Shown: piece by piece, positions 1 to 6,654 of the stretch
How positions within the stretch are numbered: position 1 is the stretch's first letter
How the letters are laid out: each line of letters starts with the position of its first letter
NCBI GenBank assembly: GCA_903897985.1
Contig: CAIUDS010000712.1
Location: forward strand, 1-10,031
Source of the DNA: an uncultured delta proteobacterium
GTDB lineage: Bacteria; RBG-13-61-14; DRUE01
Direction of reading: 5' to 3'
Length of the DNA: 10,031 bases
The notes under the pieces: generated by a model
What the model saw: only the letters and a program-made list of their open reading frames with translations
Told to the model about the DNA's origin: nothing
Databases searched by the model: none
Program-made: the position numbers and the translations under genes

Positions 1-1
1 A

Positions 2-598
2 CAATTAAAGCCCGCGGACCTGGGCCTTGACCGGATGCCGGAACCGGGACAGAAGCTCGCCCAGCCGATCTATGATGTTTCCACCAAACTGGAAATCACC
101 GACCGCTACCTGACCTGGGAAGAGGCCGGACGGATTGCGGGGCTTAAGGAAAAAGAACTGGGCGATCTGAAAAACCTGACCGGCACGGTCAACAAAATTA
201 TCACGGAAGAATTTTCCAAAGAGGGCCTGGCCAATGAGGACGGCAAAATCGAGGCGGGATTGGGCTATGACCGGAAGCTGATGCTGGTGGATGTGATCGG
301 GACGCTGGATGAGTGCCGGTTTTCCTATCAGGGGATGCCGGTGAGCAAGGAAATCGCGCGGATTCATTACCGCAAAAGCGCGTGGTTTGACGCGGTGGAG
401 GACGCCAAGAAAAAGGACCGGCAGAACTGGAAGAGCATCTGCAAGGTTGCGCCGGAAAAGCTGCCGCCGCGGCTCAAGACCTTGATCGAGCAGATTTATT
501 GCGCGTGCACCAACGAGATCACCGGGATCAACTGGTTCTCGGGCACGCCGGCGCTGAAGGATATCCTGAAGGAAATCAAAGGGCTTCTGCCGGGTTAG
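2..598 (+). CDS. purC: SAICAR synthetase (PurC), 3' part, cut by window start
   Basis: Phosphoribosylaminoimidazole-succinocarboxamide synthase condenses CAIR with aspartate, using ATP, in cytosolic de novo purine synthesis. The frame is open from base 2, so about 198 C-terminal residues are visible and the ATG at 35 is internal rather than a start. Family landmarks are present: the LAQPIYDVSTKLE segment matches the PurC 'PEPI..pSTK.E' block, and LVDVIGTLDECRF matches the 'l.DevlTpDs.RF' aspartate/ribose-phosphate loop. The variant has DECRF and a later VSKEIARIHYRK segment instead of the common E. coli-type sequence, so it belongs to a divergent branch. The C-terminus is complete, ending at TAG. 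No clear terminator follows in the 101-nt gap to the next gene. PurC-like identity is fairly sure; the upstream context is not visible. Confidence 0.85.
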   Translation, partial: QLKPADLGLDRMPEPGQKLAQPIYDVSTKLEITDRYLTWEEAGRIAGLKEKELGDLKNLTGTVNKIITEEFSKEGLANEDGKIEAGLGYDRKLMLVDVIGTLDECRFSYQGMPVSKEIARIHYRKSAWFDAVEDAKKKDRQNWKSICKVAPEKLPPRLKTLIEQIYCACTNEITGINWFSGTPALKDILKEIKGLLPG

Positions 599-699
599 AT
601 GAGCGCGGTTACATGGCGTGGCGCGGCTGAAACTTGCTTTTTTAGCGGTTATATATAAGCTATTAAGAACTTGAAAATTAGCCCAGAGGAGGGAACAAG

Positions 700-1644
700 A
701 TGAAGAAGAATTATTTGCTGGCCTTGGTGGTTCTGGTTTGCGGATTGGCGGTCCTGAGCGCCTCGTGCAAGAACATTGCCTGCGGCATCAGCGACGCCTT
801 GCCCTTTTGCGATCAAACCCTGAAGAACGCGGACAAGGAAATGACCGCGGGCAACTGCGCGGGGGCGATCCCGCTTTACCAGCAATACCTGGGCGGCAAG
901 CCGGCCGCGGAAAAAGTCCCGGTGGTCAAGGGCAAGATCAGCGACTGCTATTTCAACCTGGGCGAGGCGGCCTTCAAGGCGGGCAATTTTGACGAAGCCA
1001 TCAAGAATTATTCCCAGTCGGACAAAGCGGAGGCCAAGGCCGGGATTGACAACTCCAACCTGGCCCTGGGCGATGCGGCGCTGGCCGCGGGCAAGTTTGA
1101 CGAGGCCATTGCTGATTACGGCAAGGTCTCGACCCCGGCGGGCCAGGCCAAGCTGAGCGATGTGACCTATGCGCAGGGCGAGGCCGCGTTCAAGGACTCG
1201 AAGTGGCAGGAAGCGGCTGACTTTTACGCCAAGTCCCAGAACGCGGACGCCGCCACCAAGCTGAGCAAGTGCTATTTTAACTTGGGCAGCGAGGCCTTTG
1301 ACAACAAGGATTATCAGGCCGCGATGGATTTTTACAATAAATCCAACGAGGCCGAGACCGCGGACAAAATCCAGGCCGCGGAAGCCGCGCTCAAGGGACC
1401 CGCCAAACCGACCGAGGCCTGGGCCATTCTGGCGCGCTCGGTTGCGAACCAGAGCGATGCGGTGGAACTGATCTCCAAGTTCAAGGGCTTGGGATTCCCG
1501 GCTTATTCCGTGGGCGATCAGTTCAAGGGCTGGAAGGTCTATGTGGGCAATTACGGGAGCAAGGGCGCCGCGGACAGCGCGCTGCAAAAGCTGCAGTTTG
1601 AGGACAAGAAATCGAAGGGCGCGTTTGTGATGAGAGTTAGATAA
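700..1644 (+). CDS. TPR-repeat, SPOR-domain probable lipoprotein
   Basis: This 314-aa protein is predicted to be exported. The N-terminus is MKK followed by a hydrophobic segment (residues 5-20) and LSASC, with Cys23 as a probable but non-ideal lipobox cysteine (Ser at -3). Residues about 43-215 form roughly five TPR-like helical pairs, recognisable from repeated 'yFNLGEAAFKAGNFDEAIKNY'-type units around 82-105, 118-141, 155-178 and 190-213. Residues about 239-312 resemble a SPOR domain (a SKFKGLGFPAY and GWKVYVGNY arrangement), a fold that binds denuded peptidoglycan glycan strands. I infer a periplasmic scaffold in envelope biogenesis or division. The start is supported by AGGAGG at 687-692, 7 nt before the ATG. 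A strong hairpin terminator follows the stop codon, so it is probably monocistronic. The TPR units are sure; SPOR is likely. Confidence 0.85.
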   Translation: MKKNYLLALVVLVCGLAVLSASCKNIACGISDALPFCDQTLKNADKEMTAGNCAGAIPLYQQYLGGKPAAEKVPVVKGKISDCYFNLGEAAFKAGNFDEAIKNYSQSDKAEAKAGIDNSNLALGDAALAAGKFDEAIADYGKVSTPAGQAKLSDVTYAQGEAAFKDSKWQEAADFYAKSQNADAATKLSKCYFNLGSEAFDNKDYQAAMDFYNKSNEAETADKIQAAEAALKGPAKPTEAWAILARSVANQSDAVELISKFKGLGFPAYSVGDQFKGWKVYVGNYGSKGAADSALQKLQFEDKKSKGAFVMRVR

Positions 1645-1652
1645 GAATCGGG

Positions 1653-1702
1653 AATTGGGAGTCAGGGGCCGAGAAAATCCCCGGGCTCCCAATTTCATTT
1701 TT
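1653..1702 (+). terminator. Rho-independent terminator after the TPR-SPOR gene
   Basis: A 9-bp perfect stem pairs 1653-1661 (AATTGGGAG) with 1686-1694 (CTCCCAATT). Inside it, GGGG (1665-1668) pairs with CCCC (1679-1682) around a 10-nt loop. The stem is followed on the + strand by a T-rich run (TTTCATTTTT, 1693-1702). It begins 8 nt after the TPR-SPOR stop codon and abuts the end of the convergent methyltransferase gene. The opposite strand has no T-run after the stem, so it mainly serves the + strand gene. Confidence 0.85.
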
Positions 1703-3063
1703 CAGGACTTTTTTCCGATCGCCAGCCGGGTCGGGCCGGGCAAAGGCTGAATCTTTCCCTCGGCAAACCCGGCCTGTTCCAGCCAATCCAGATATTCCTC
1801 GCCGCTATAGGTCCCGCCGCCCTTGGTGTTCACGAGCATGTTGAGGGCGAAGACCGCGGCCATGCGGGGCGAGGTCTTGGCGTTGTCGAGCACGAAATCC
1901 TGGATCACCACCCGGCCACCCGGATTGAGCGCGGACTTGATCCGCTTGAACAGCGCCAGGTTCTCCTTCGGACTGAACATGTGGCAGATGGCCGAGACGA
2001 ACACCAGGTCGTAACCCGCGCCCAGTTTATCCTTGGTCATGTCCCCGGCTTGAGTCCTAATGGCGTCGGCCAGGTCCGCGGCGGCGATATATTTTTTGGT
2101 GAGCGGGATGACGCCGGGAAGATCGAAGACCGTCACTTTCATTCCGGGCTTTTTGCGCGCAAAAGCGATCGCGTAGGCGCCGGACCCGCCGCCCACATCA
2201 AGCAGGGAGCCGACTCCGCCCAAATCAATGGCCGGGACCACGGCTTTGGCGGCGAAGCTTGCGTTTTTGTGCATGGCCGCGATAAAGGCCGCGGTCTGGT
2301 CCTTGCCCCGTTTCTTCAAGGCCTCCTTCGCCACCGCGGTCCCCTCCCGGACCGCGGCGGTGAGGGTTGACCAGCGGCGCCAGAGATGGACCATGTGCAT
2401 CAGGGCCAGACGCGAGTCGTCCGAGCCGCCCGCGACCAGGTAGCGCGCGGTGAGCGGGGTGTTGTAAAAGACCTCGCCGTTCTTGGTGAGCAATTTGAGC
2501 GCCACCAAGGCATTGAGCACGGCCTCGGTCGAGCGCGGATGGGCCTTGACGGTCTTGGCGGCCTGCGCCGCGGTCGCGCCGACGCCGATGGCGCTGAACA
2601 GGTCCAACTCGACGGCCGTGAGCATGATCCGGCTTTCCATGAACCCGCGCATGACGGCATTTACTTCCTCCGGGACCAGGCCCGACTTCTCGAGGAACTC
2701 CTTTATGGCCTTCACCTTGGCGAAGTGTTCGCTGATTTCCTTTTTCATCGAGGAGGCGTCCGGCCGCGCGAGGCGCGCCACCGGCCGACCCAGCTTCAAA
2801 TGCTCGGACACAATCCCCGCGACATCCTCCGCTTTCACCTGGGCATACCAGGTCCCCTCGGGATACACGATCAGGTTGGGGCCTTTCTCGCACAGGCCCA
2901 GGCAACCGCAAGTGGTGACCTGGACCTCGGAGTCCAGACCGGCCCGGGCGATTTCCCGCCGCAGGGCCGCAAGGGTCTGCTCGGCGCCTTTGGCCGCGCA
3001 TGACTCCATGCCCTCGGGTTTGGCTTGAGTGCAAACAAAAATGTGATACTTGAACGGCTCCAT
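1702..3063 (-). CDS. [2Fe-2S] ferredoxin-like domain fused to SAM-dependent O-methyltransferase
   Basis: The protein has 453 aa from the ATG at 3063. This start is chosen because AGGAGG lies 5 nt upstream (complement of 3069-3074); the frame extends to a TTG at 3135 without such a site. Residues about 5-100 look like a thioredoxin-fold [2Fe-2S] ferredoxin (Shethna/NuoE-like) with Cys11, Cys22 and the CxxxC pair Cys54/Cys58 in CGCLGLCEKGP, followed by a VYPEGTWYAQV block. Residues about 140-240 match the winged-helix dimerisation domain of the acetylserotonin/caffeate/hydroxyneurosporene O-methyltransferase family. SAM motif I is LLDVGGGSG (287-295), followed by VFDLP, the catalytic-type His361 (ICHMF) and PGGRVVIQDF. 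The substrate is unknown. The fusion suggests redox coupling, or just electron-carrier tethering. The gene stands alone, convergent with the TPR gene and divergent from the RCC1 gene. Confidence 0.85.
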   Translation of the reverse strand: MEPFKYHIFVCTQAKPEGMESCAAKGAEQTLAALRREIARAGLDSEVQVTTCGCLGLCEKGPNLIVYPEGTWYAQVKAEDVAGIVSEHLKLGRPVARLARPDASSMKKEISEHFAKVKAIKEFLEKSGLVPEEVNAVMRGFMESRIMLTAVELDLFSAIGVGATAAQAAKTVKAHPRSTEAVLNALVALKLLTKNGEVFYNTPLTARYLVAGGSDDSRLALMHMVHLWRRWSTLTAAVREGTAVAKEALKKRGKDQTAAFIAAMHKNASFAAKAVVPAIDLGGVGSLLDVGGGSGAYAIAFARKKPGMKVTVFDLPGVIPLTKKYIAAADLADAIRTQAGDMTKDKLGAGYDLVFVSAICHMFSPKENLALFKRIKSALNPGGRVVIQDFVLDNAKTSPRMAAVFALNMLVNTKGGGTYSGEEYLDWLEQAGFAEGKIQPLPGPTRLAIGKKS

Positions 3064-3262
3064 TTCAACCTCCTCCGCGTGTTGATCCGTCAGCTTAGTC
3101 CCTTCCCCTCCCGCTTTCAATATTGGATTCCTCAATCAGCCCAAACGATTTGCATTGCGAGTTGACAGTTATCCATGTCCGTGCCATTTTCATATTTAAG
3201 AATTCTTCAGGGCTACCGCGACAACAAGCCTTTCCTCACTCAGACCTCGGGGACAGAATTTT

Positions 3263-3279
3263 TGCAGGCAAAGCCTGCA
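3263..3279 (+). other. Hairpin in the leader of the RCC1 gene
   Basis: A perfect 7-bp inverted repeat, TGCAGGC-AAA-GCCTGCA, lies 8 nt upstream of the AGGAGG (3288-3293) of the RCC1 gene. It would form a stable hairpin in the 5' untranslated mRNA. There is no T-run after it, so it is not a terminator. It could affect mRNA stability or translation, or be part of a dispersed repeat; the sequence alone does not decide. Confidence 0.5.
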
Positions 3280-3298
3280 GCCTCAAAAGGAGGGTAAA

Positions 3299-5560
3299 AT
3301 GAAAAGACTGACTATTGGTTTCGGCCTTTATATCGCCATCCTGACCCTGCTCTGCGCCTGCGGAGGCAGAGAAATGCCGGACGCAACCGAGGAGCCAAAG
3401 GCTGTGGATATTACAATAAATCAGGCTGCGGCTCTGCAAATCTGGAGTTCGGTTTCCTCCGGCCGGGATCACAACTGCGCGATCGCGACCGACCACACTC
3501 TCTGGTGCTGGGGGGATGACTCCGTGGGCCAGTTGGGGGACAACCATTCCGACCGCGACTATTCCCAGAGCATCCCGACCCAGGTGGGCGCTGATACCAA
3601 CTGGAAGTCGGTCTCCGCGGGCTACGCTCACAACTGCGCGCTCAAGACCGACAAGACGCTCTGGTGCTGGGGATATAATTCCAATGGCCAGCTCGGCCAG
3701 GGATATTCCTCTGGCACCTTGCCGGTTCCGACCCAGGTGGGCACAGCCAAGAAGTGGGCTCAGGTCTCATCTGGAAGCTATCACACCTGCGCCCAAAAAA
3801 CCGATGGCACCTTGTGGTGCTGGGGCCAGGGTCAAAGCGGTCAACTCGGAAACGGAACCACGGCCGAGCGGAACTTGCCGACCAAGGCGGGCAAGGTTAC
3901 CAACTGGGCATCGGTTTCCGCCGGAGGCGAACACACCTGCGCGAAAAAAAGCGACGGCACGCTCTGGTGCTGGGGATATAATTATTACGGCCAACTCGGA
4001 AATGGAACCACCGTAGATAAGCACAAAGCGGTCAAGGTCGGAAAAGCCACTAACTGGTCCTCAATCTCCGCGGGCGAAAATCACACCTGCGCGAGAAAAA
4101 CCGACGGCACCATCTGGTGCTGGGGATACAACGGCAGGGGCCAGCTTGGAGACGGAAGCGTTGCTTCCAAATCCAAGCCGGTCAAGGCGGGAACCGACAA
4201 GGACTGGAAGCAGGTTGACTCCGGGTCTGATTTCACCTGCGCGAAAAAGGCAAATGGCTCGGTCTGGTGCTGGGGCGGGAATGATTATGGAAAAGCGGGA
4301 GCTGATGCTTTCACCGATAAAACCTCGCCGGAACAGGTCGGGACGGACCTGGACTGGAGCCAGGTCAGCGCCGGGGGTTCGCACGCCTGCGCGGTCAAGA
4401 CCGATCACTCTATCTGGTGCTGGGGCTATAATCAATACGGCCAGGTCGGCCTGGGAATTTTCGGAGAAAGAAACGCCCCGAGCGAGGTCGGGGGAGATAC
4501 GGGCTGGTCCGAGGTCGCGGCCGCCAGTAATTATAATTGCGCGCTAAGGTCCAATGGCACGCTTTGGTGCTCTGGTTATAACCAGGACGGCCATCTCGGG
4601 AATGGAACCGCTGTTCACAGCAAGGATTGGGGCCTGGCTGGAGGGGATACCAACTGGGTATCAGTCCGGACCGGGTCAAGTCATGGTTGCGCGAAAAAGA
4701 CCAACAGCTATCTTTATTGCTGGGGCTACAATGGCTCTGGCCAGCTTGGCGCCGGCGATTATTCCACGCGCAACCTCCCGGAAGTATTATCCGTGGCTTG
4801 GGCTTGGAAGCTTTTTGACCTGGGAGCTGACCATAGCTGTGGCATCAAAAGCGATGACACGCTCTGGTGCTGGGGCTCTAATTGGTTTGCCCAGCTTGGA
4901 GACGGGACCACGGTCACGACTAGGACGAGTCCGGTCCGGGAATCGTTGTCCTATACCTGGAAAGCAATTGGTCTGGGAAGCCGTCATACCTGCGGAATCC
5001 GGCTGGCGGATTCCACGCTCTATTGCTGGGGATACAATGATCAAGGTCAACTCGGGGACGGAACCACGGCCAATCACAATAACCCGACCAAGATCGGAGC
5101 CGACACCAATTGGGAGTCGGTTGCCGGAGGAAAGTCTCACACCTGCGCGATCAAAACCATTGGCACGCTTTACTGCTGGGGACTCAATGGTATGGGACAG
5201 ATCGGGGATAATACCTATACCCAGAGGAAATCGCCGGTCCAGATCGGGTCTGGTACGGATTGGGCCAAGGTGCAATTGGGGGAGTATCATAGTTGCGCGC
5301 TCAAGGATTCCGGCGCGATCTATTGCTGGGGGGCAGGCGGCACTGGCCAGCTCGGCCTGGGAGCCTGGAATGGCACTATGATCCCGACCCAGGCGGGAAC
5401 CGAAACCGACTGGGCGCTCATTTCCGCGAAGAGCGCTGAAACCTGTGCGAAAAAGAATAGCGGAAGGATCTTTTGCTGGGGTGGAAATGGTTGGGGTCAG
5501 TACGGGGACGGGAGCGCCTGGTATGAAACCCCGCAGGCGATCACCAACAAAAGCCCCTGA
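3299..5560 (+). CDS. Secreted RCC1-repeat double beta-propeller protein
   Basis: This 753-aa protein starts at the ATG 5 nt after AGGAGG (3288-3293). An N-terminal signal (residues 1-20) ends in LLCAC, a plausible lipobox with Cys21 as the lipidated residue. A ~27-residue linker follows. From Trp49 to the end there are 14 RCC1-type repeats of about 50 residues, each with a W..V.sG...H.CA...dGtLWCWG..-GQLG pattern. RCC1 propellers have seven blades, so 14 repeats fit two propellers (about 49-402 and 403-753) with nothing left over. Every repeat has two Cys at repeat positions 12 and 22 (one repeat has an extra residue between them), which suggests an intrablade disulfide and an extracytoplasmic location. 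The likely role is binding at the cell surface; there is no catalytic domain, and the ligand is unknown. It is not expected to be a nuclear-type GTPase exchange factor. It lies alone, convergent with mazG. Confidence 0.88.
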   Translation: MKRLTIGFGLYIAILTLLCACGGREMPDATEEPKAVDITINQAAALQIWSSVSSGRDHNCAIATDHTLWCWGDDSVGQLGDNHSDRDYSQSIPTQVGADTNWKSVSAGYAHNCALKTDKTLWCWGYNSNGQLGQGYSSGTLPVPTQVGTAKKWAQVSSGSYHTCAQKTDGTLWCWGQGQSGQLGNGTTAERNLPTKAGKVTNWASVSAGGEHTCAKKSDGTLWCWGYNYYGQLGNGTTVDKHKAVKVGKATNWSSISAGENHTCARKTDGTIWCWGYNGRGQLGDGSVASKSKPVKAGTDKDWKQVDSGSDFTCAKKANGSVWCWGGNDYGKAGADAFTDKTSPEQVGTDLDWSQVSAGGSHACAVKTDHSIWCWGYNQYGQVGLGIFGERNAPSEVGGDTGWSEVAAASNYNCALRSNGTLWCSGYNQDGHLGNGTAVHSKDWGLAGGDTNWVSVRTGSSHGCAKKTNSYLYCWGYNGSGQLGAGDYSTRNLPEVLSVAWAWKLFDLGADHSCGIKSDDTLWCWGSNWFAQLGDGTTVTTRTSPVRESLSYTWKAIGLGSRHTCGIRLADSTLYCWGYNDQGQLGDGTTANHNNPTKIGADTNWESVAGGKSHTCAIKTIGTLYCWGLNGMGQIGDNTYTQRKSPVQIGSGTDWAKVQLGEYHSCALKDSGAIYCWGAGGTGQLGLGAWNGTMIPTQAGTETDWALISAKSAETCAKKNSGRIFCWGGNGWGQYGDGSAWYETPQAITNKSP
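3443..5557 (+). repeat. Fourteen tandem RCC1 repeats within the gene
   Basis: Fourteen consecutive ~150-bp coding units begin at Trp49 and run to the last residue. Repeat lengths are 53, 51, 50 (x7), 51, 51, 50, 50 and 49 residues. A block reading roughly TGGTGCTGGGG (Trp-Cys-Trp-Gly) recurs in most units. Repeats 1-7 are more alike, with WCWG. Repeats 9 and 11-14 have Y or F in place of the first W, repeat 8 has WCSG, and repeat 10 keeps WCWG. The copies have diverged in nucleotide sequence, so recent slippage expansion is not evident. Confidence 0.85.
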
Positions 5561-5577
5561 GCGGGTTTTAGGCTTTT
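5549..5577. terminator. Possible bidirectional terminator between the RCC1 gene and mazG
   Basis: AAAAGCC (5549-5555) pairs with GGCTTTT (5571-5577) across a 15-nt loop, placed at the stop codons of two convergent genes. T-rich sequence follows on the + strand (5582-5600), already inside the mazG 3' end. The minus-strand tail is only the T's of the stem itself. The stem is A/T rich, so strength is doubtful. Confidence 0.4.
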
Positions 5578-6362
5578 CAACTTTTATATTTTTGAACTTT
5601 TTTGGCTCTTTCCCAGAGCTGGTCCATTTCGGCAAGGGTCATATCCTTTAGCTGCCGGCCCTGCTTCTTCGCTGCGCGCTCGATGTAATGGAACCGCTTT
5701 TCGAATTTGCGCGTGGTCTTTTTCAGCGCATCTTCCGGATTCAGCTTCAAAAATCTGCTCAGGTTCACGAGCACGAACAAGACATCCCCCAGTTCATCCT
5801 CGATCTCGGCCCGCTTCCCGCGCTTGAGCGCCCTTTTCAGCTCTTCCCGTTCCTCGTCAAACTTGGCCATCACCTGAGCGGTCCGGTCCCAGTCAAACCC
5901 CACCTGCGCTGCATTGTCCGTGATCCGCCGCGCCCGCAAGAGCGCCGGCAGCGACTTCGGCACCTCGCCCAGCACCGAGGTTTGCGGCTTGGTTTCCTTC
6001 TTGATCTCCACCCATTGCTTCTTCACCTCGTCCGAAGTGCTGCATTTTTTATCCCCGAACACATGCGGGTGGCGGATTCGCATCTTTTGGTAAATGCGAT
6101 CCATGACATCAGAGAGGGAGAAACTCCCTCGCTCGGAAAAAATCTGGCATTGGAAAATGATCTGGAACAAGAGGTCCCCCAGCTCGTCGCAGATTTTGTC
6201 CGGGTCGCCCTTCTCGATTTCCTCCACCAGTTCGTAGGCCTCTTCGATGATATAAACCTTCAGGCTCGAGGGCGTCTGTTTCTTGTCCCAGGGGCAGCCG
6301 TTTTTCGCCCGCAGCCGCCGCATCAATTCCACCAAATCTTCAATCCTTGCCTTTTTTCTCAA
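5577..6362 (-). CDS. mazG: MazG nucleoside triphosphate pyrophosphohydrolase
   Basis: MazG hydrolyses (d)NTPs to NMP and pyrophosphate in the cytosol, clearing aberrant nucleotides or moderating nucleotide pools. At 261 aa it has the usual full length with two tandem MazG domains. The N-terminal domain has the CPWDKKQT signature (23-30), EEAYE (40-44) and DELGD (59-63). The C-terminal domain has EEREE (170-174) and DELGD (189-193). Both EExxE...ExxD metal-binding sets are intact. The start is a TTG at 6362, chosen because AGGAG (complement of 6371-6375) sits 8 nt upstream and the first residues align with the family N-terminus. It is the last gene of the kinase/small-protein/mazG operon, 37 nt after the small gene. 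Confidence 0.95.
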   Translation of the reverse strand: MRKKARIEDLVELMRRLRAKNGCPWDKKQTPSSLKVYIIEEAYELVEEIEKGDPDKICDELGDLLFQIIFQCQIFSERGSFSLSDVMDRIYQKMRIRHPHVFGDKKCSTSDEVKKQWVEIKKETKPQTSVLGEVPKSLPALLRARRITDNAAQVGFDWDRTAQVMAKFDEEREELKRALKRGKRAEIEDELGDVLFVLVNLSRFLKLNPEDALKKTTRKFEKRFHYIERAAKKQGRQLKDMTLAEMDQLWERAKKVQKYKS

Positions 6363-6391
6363 GATTTATTCTCCTTGAATCCTTTCTGTGC

Positions 6392-6409
6392 GGGGGACTT
6401 CAGTCCCCC
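6392..6409 (-). other. Hairpin overlapping the stop codon of the small gene
   Basis: GGGGGAC-TTCA-GTCCCCC is a perfect GC-rich inverted repeat (7 bp with a tetraloop, or 8 bp with a 2-nt loop). On the operon mRNA the small gene's TGA stop (6400-6402) lies in the loop, and mazG follows about 30 nt later. No T-run follows, so it is not a terminator. It may separate translation or protect mRNA ends between the two cistrons, or be a dispersed repeat. That it forms is clear from the sequence; any role is inferred. Confidence 0.55.
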
Positions 6410-6654
6410 TCTTTAAATTCCATGTCCATTTGCCGGAACTGCTTCCAGATTCTCTTGAACCTCGACCGGTAGATCAGGTCATATAATTCCGCTTTTTCCG
6501 GATACCGGCGCCGGGCAAAATCCTTGATCGCTTTTTCCTTTTTCAGGAACTCCCGCGGACTGATCCCGGCTTTGATCTCCTCGCAAAGCGCGTTCACCCG
6601 TTGCTTCAACTCCTTGAGCTTGAATTCCTCCAACTCCGTTTCGCCCGGTCTCAT
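6400..6654 (-). CDS. Small basic protein of unknown function between kinase and mazG
   Basis: This 84-aa protein is rich in Lys/Arg/Glu and is probably all-helical, cytosolic and without membrane segments or signal. I do not recognise a family. Visible features are an acidic/amphipathic helix at 7-30 (ELEEFKLKELKQRVNALCEE), a GISPREFLKKEKAI segment, then an Arg/Tyr/Trp-rich stretch (RRRYPEKAELYDLIYRSRFKRIWKQFRQ, about 48-75, split here for reading). Its ATG overlaps the kinase stop codon by 4 nt (ATGA, 6651-6654). It lacks a clear ribosome-binding site of its own, so translational coupling is likely. Codon use and GC are like those of its neighbours. The coding case rests on the overlap, the length and the context; the aromatic/basic end could bind nucleic acid or a partner. 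Confidence 0.7.
   Translation of the reverse strand: MRPGETELEEFKLKELKQRVNALCEEIKAGISPREFLKKEKAIKDFARRRYPEKAELYDLIYRSRFKRIWKQFRQMDMEFKEGD

Noticed and set aside
35..598. ATG at 35 as a true start of the PurC-like gene
   Set aside because: The frame is open upstream to the window edge, and the PurC family needs about 100 or more residues before this point.
634..666. TTGCTT and TATATAAG before the TPR gene as a promoter
   Set aside because: The spacing is wrong (12-14 nt, or 21 nt to TATTAA). The AT-rich stretch probably holds a promoter, but I cannot place the boxes. A sigma54 reading (GG to GC spacing 14 instead of 10) also fails.
649..1698. Long minus-strand open frame opposite the TPR-SPOR gene
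   Set aside because: It mirrors the + strand gene in a GC-rich region, has no ribosome-binding site, and the translation (runs of R, L, G) matches no family. The + strand frame has a signal, repeats and a terminator.
2225..3034. Other long open frames in and opposite the methyltransferase gene
   Set aside because: They are low-complexity (R/G-rich) shadows of the real frame, and no start has a ribosome-binding site.
3061..3135. TTG at 3135 as start of the ferredoxin-methyltransferase
   Set aside because: The ATG at 3063 has AGGAGG at 5 nt, and the extra 24 residues have no match to the ferredoxin fold.
3162..3196. Perfect TTGACA at 3162-3167 as promoter for the RCC1 gene
   Set aside because: No good -10 follows at 16-18 nt (CATTTT at 17); CATATT is 23 nt away. 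Possible but too weak to list as a feature.
4787..5635. Long minus-strand open frame opposite the RCC1 gene
   Set aside because: It overlaps the convergent mazG end and the repeat coding on the other strand. Its apparent repeats are only the antisense of the RCC1 repeats.
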